29,002 nucleotides of DNA from Cyclostephanos tholiformis (taxonomy: Eukaryota > Bacillariophyta > Thalassiosirophyceae > Thalassiosirales > Thalassiosiraceae): NCBI GenBank assembly GCA_036939975.1, contig JALLPB010001415.1:1-29002 (forward strand), in the 5' to 3' direction. Shown here piece after piece: positions 28,061-29,002 of the stretch. The notes beneath the pieces were generated by a model. It was not told where the DNA came from. It worked only from the letters and a program-made list of their open reading frames with translations, and ran no database searches. The number at the start of each line of letters is the position of its first letter. Position 1 is the stretch's first letter. The position numbers and the translations under genes are program-made.

Positions 28061-28513
28061 GGTGCCAGTGATGAATGTGAGCTATGAGAATATTATGTCT
28101 GCGCAAACAGTGTGCTAATCTAGCATTGGTGACTGTTTGGTATTTTGTGCTGCTGGGGAATGAAGATGTTTTGATTTGGAGATTTTTTTATAAGAAGTTA
28201 ATGTGCTGCTTAGGAATGTAAAGTAATTTTTACATATCTGAAGAGAGAGATGGTTGGTTGGGCCCATGGAAAAATAGGTATATAGCTGCCAAACTTTATT
28301 CCTGCACTGCTCTTGGATGGGCATAAACAAGAAGGGGGGGAGATTGAAGGGGTTAATACTAAGGTTATTGTCAAATTGGCCATGCTGCTTTGGGGATACA
28401 TTGTAGTTGCGAGCAATTTTCTCTTGTTCTGGAATGATACAAAAAGTTAGTGCTGTCCAGGGGAACTGAGTTTTGCTAAAGCAAGGTATATGAGCAATTA
28501 ACCCCAAAAAATA

Positions 28514-28824
28514 GGGTTATTTATTTTAGACCAACTACCAATGAGGTTGAGGGAAAGTGGGGCCTCCCCCCCATTGCCCTCTCCTGCATGCCATATTATG
28601 ACAGATGAGAGAATTTCATCATCTCCTTCTTATCCCTTCTCCTTGATCCCTAATTACAAGTTAAAATAGAATTACATAGACTTGATTTATGAAAAATAAA
28701 ATACTACCTCTGAAGGTGCAATCTGGGATCTCGATAGAATAAATTTTAAAGGCGTGATGGGTAAGAACACTCCCATATAATTTATTTTATCTAAACAAAA
28801 ATTAATAATTTAAAATTATCTACT
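28514..28824. other. Intergenic tract between element and possible LTR
   Basis: AT-rich, no gene or clear repeat seen. Confidence 0.45.
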
Positions 28825-29002
28825 TGTTGGAAGCCTCAAGGATGAGTACGTACGTAACGTACCCTTACCTAGGGCTCCACGGGTACAGCACACTAGGAGT
28901 GTGACCCCTATGGAGTTCGTTACCTGTTACTCAGCACAGGTTCCACATATTCCTACGTGGAGTGATCTCACCAGATCACTAGCAGACTTGGGCAGGAGAA
29001 CG
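28825..29002 (+). mobile_element. Possible start of an LTR (partial, runs off the window)
   Basis: Sequence character changes at TGTTGGAAGCC (28825). TG at the boundary and TGTTGGAA are typical of Ty1/copia LTR ends, and the GTACGTACGTAACGTACC tract is GC-richer than the flank. A perfect hairpin GTGATCT-CACC-AGATCAC lies near 28961-28978. Neither the far end of the LTR nor a primer-binding site is inside the window. Confidence 0.35.

Larger units (their letters stand above)
26305..28513. mobile_element. 2.2-kb element with ~130-bp terminal inverted repeats
   Basis: The left end (about 26305-26435) and right end (about 28382-28513) are inverted copies of each other, clearly alignable over about 130 bp. 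The cores ACCTTGCTTTAGCAAAACTC (26327-26346) and its exact complement (28468-28487) are identical. The next 14 bases, TTCCCCTGGACAGC, also match. Long TIRs of this kind are typical of MULE-like or foldback DNA transposons. The inside carries arrays of a CAGCAC motif, a coiled-coil ORF (27274-27828) and a zinc-ribbon ORF on the other strand (28060-27845). I see no transposase, so it may be non-autonomous. No clear target-site duplication was found by eye. Confidence 0.65.

Noticed and set aside
28115..28507. 130-residue minus-strand ORF at the right end of the element
   Set aside because: It runs through the terminal inverted repeat and CAGCAC copies, without recognisable domains.

Overview
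The window looks like nuclear DNA of a diatom, probably a centric (Thalassiosira-like) species. Three things support this. Two predicted plastid proteins carry the bipartite targeting signal of algae with red-algal secondary plastids: a signal peptide, then an A-x-A-F motif (AEAF at 18603+, ASAF at 22212+). One of them is a PsbQ-family photosystem II lumenal protein with a twin-arginine thylakoid signal. Genes are compact, with 0-1 short GT-AG introns (76, 156, 106 and 96 bp), and lie between repeat-rich, AT-richer tracts holding transposon remains.

Layout, left to right. 495-1358 (+): a secreted protein with three six-cysteine CECC repeats and a Thr/Ala linker. 1359-4287: no intact host gene; it holds a cluster of short hairpin repeats (about 1915-2560), a decayed Ty3/gypsy integrase (about 2950-3350) and a diverged tandem duplication (3398-3665). 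4288-5586 (-): a Golgi-type sulfotransferase. 5973-7290 (+): a two-exon, probably nuclear protein of unknown function. 8137-9743 (+): a secreted kelch-repeat protein whose frame breaks at a poly-G tract with one N. 9986-10966 (-): an NADH-cytochrome b5 reductase. 11620-14970 (+): a very large transposon-type ORF cut by a single in-frame TGA, followed by two 177-bp tandem repeats. 15907-17860 (+): a decayed DDE transposase. 18603-19199 (+): PsbQ-like. 19470-20123 (-): Hikeshi. 20812-21708 (+): a two-exon unknown with two possible LC3/Atg8-interacting motifs. 22212-23637 (+): a two-exon plastid SET-domain methyltransferase. 23773-24927 (-): two-exon RPF2. 25564-26007 (+): ribosomal protein uS19 (RPS15). 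26305-28513: a previously unlisted-looking 2.2-kb element with about 130-bp terminal inverted repeats, arrays of a CAGCAC-containing motif, a coiled-coil ORF and a hidden zinc-ribbon ORF. 28825-end: the possible start of an LTR.

How the genes relate. There are no operons. RPF2 (60S/5S RNP assembly) and uS19 (40S subunit) are divergent neighbours across about 640 bp and could share a promoter region for ribosome production. The PsbQ-like and SET proteins are both plastid-directed but serve different roles. The other host genes are functionally unrelated. The most novel material is the 2.2-kb inverted-repeat element, the hairpin cluster near 2 kb, and the three host proteins of unknown family. 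No tRNA, rRNA or CRISPR array was recognised. All functional calls come from reading motifs by eye, without database searches.
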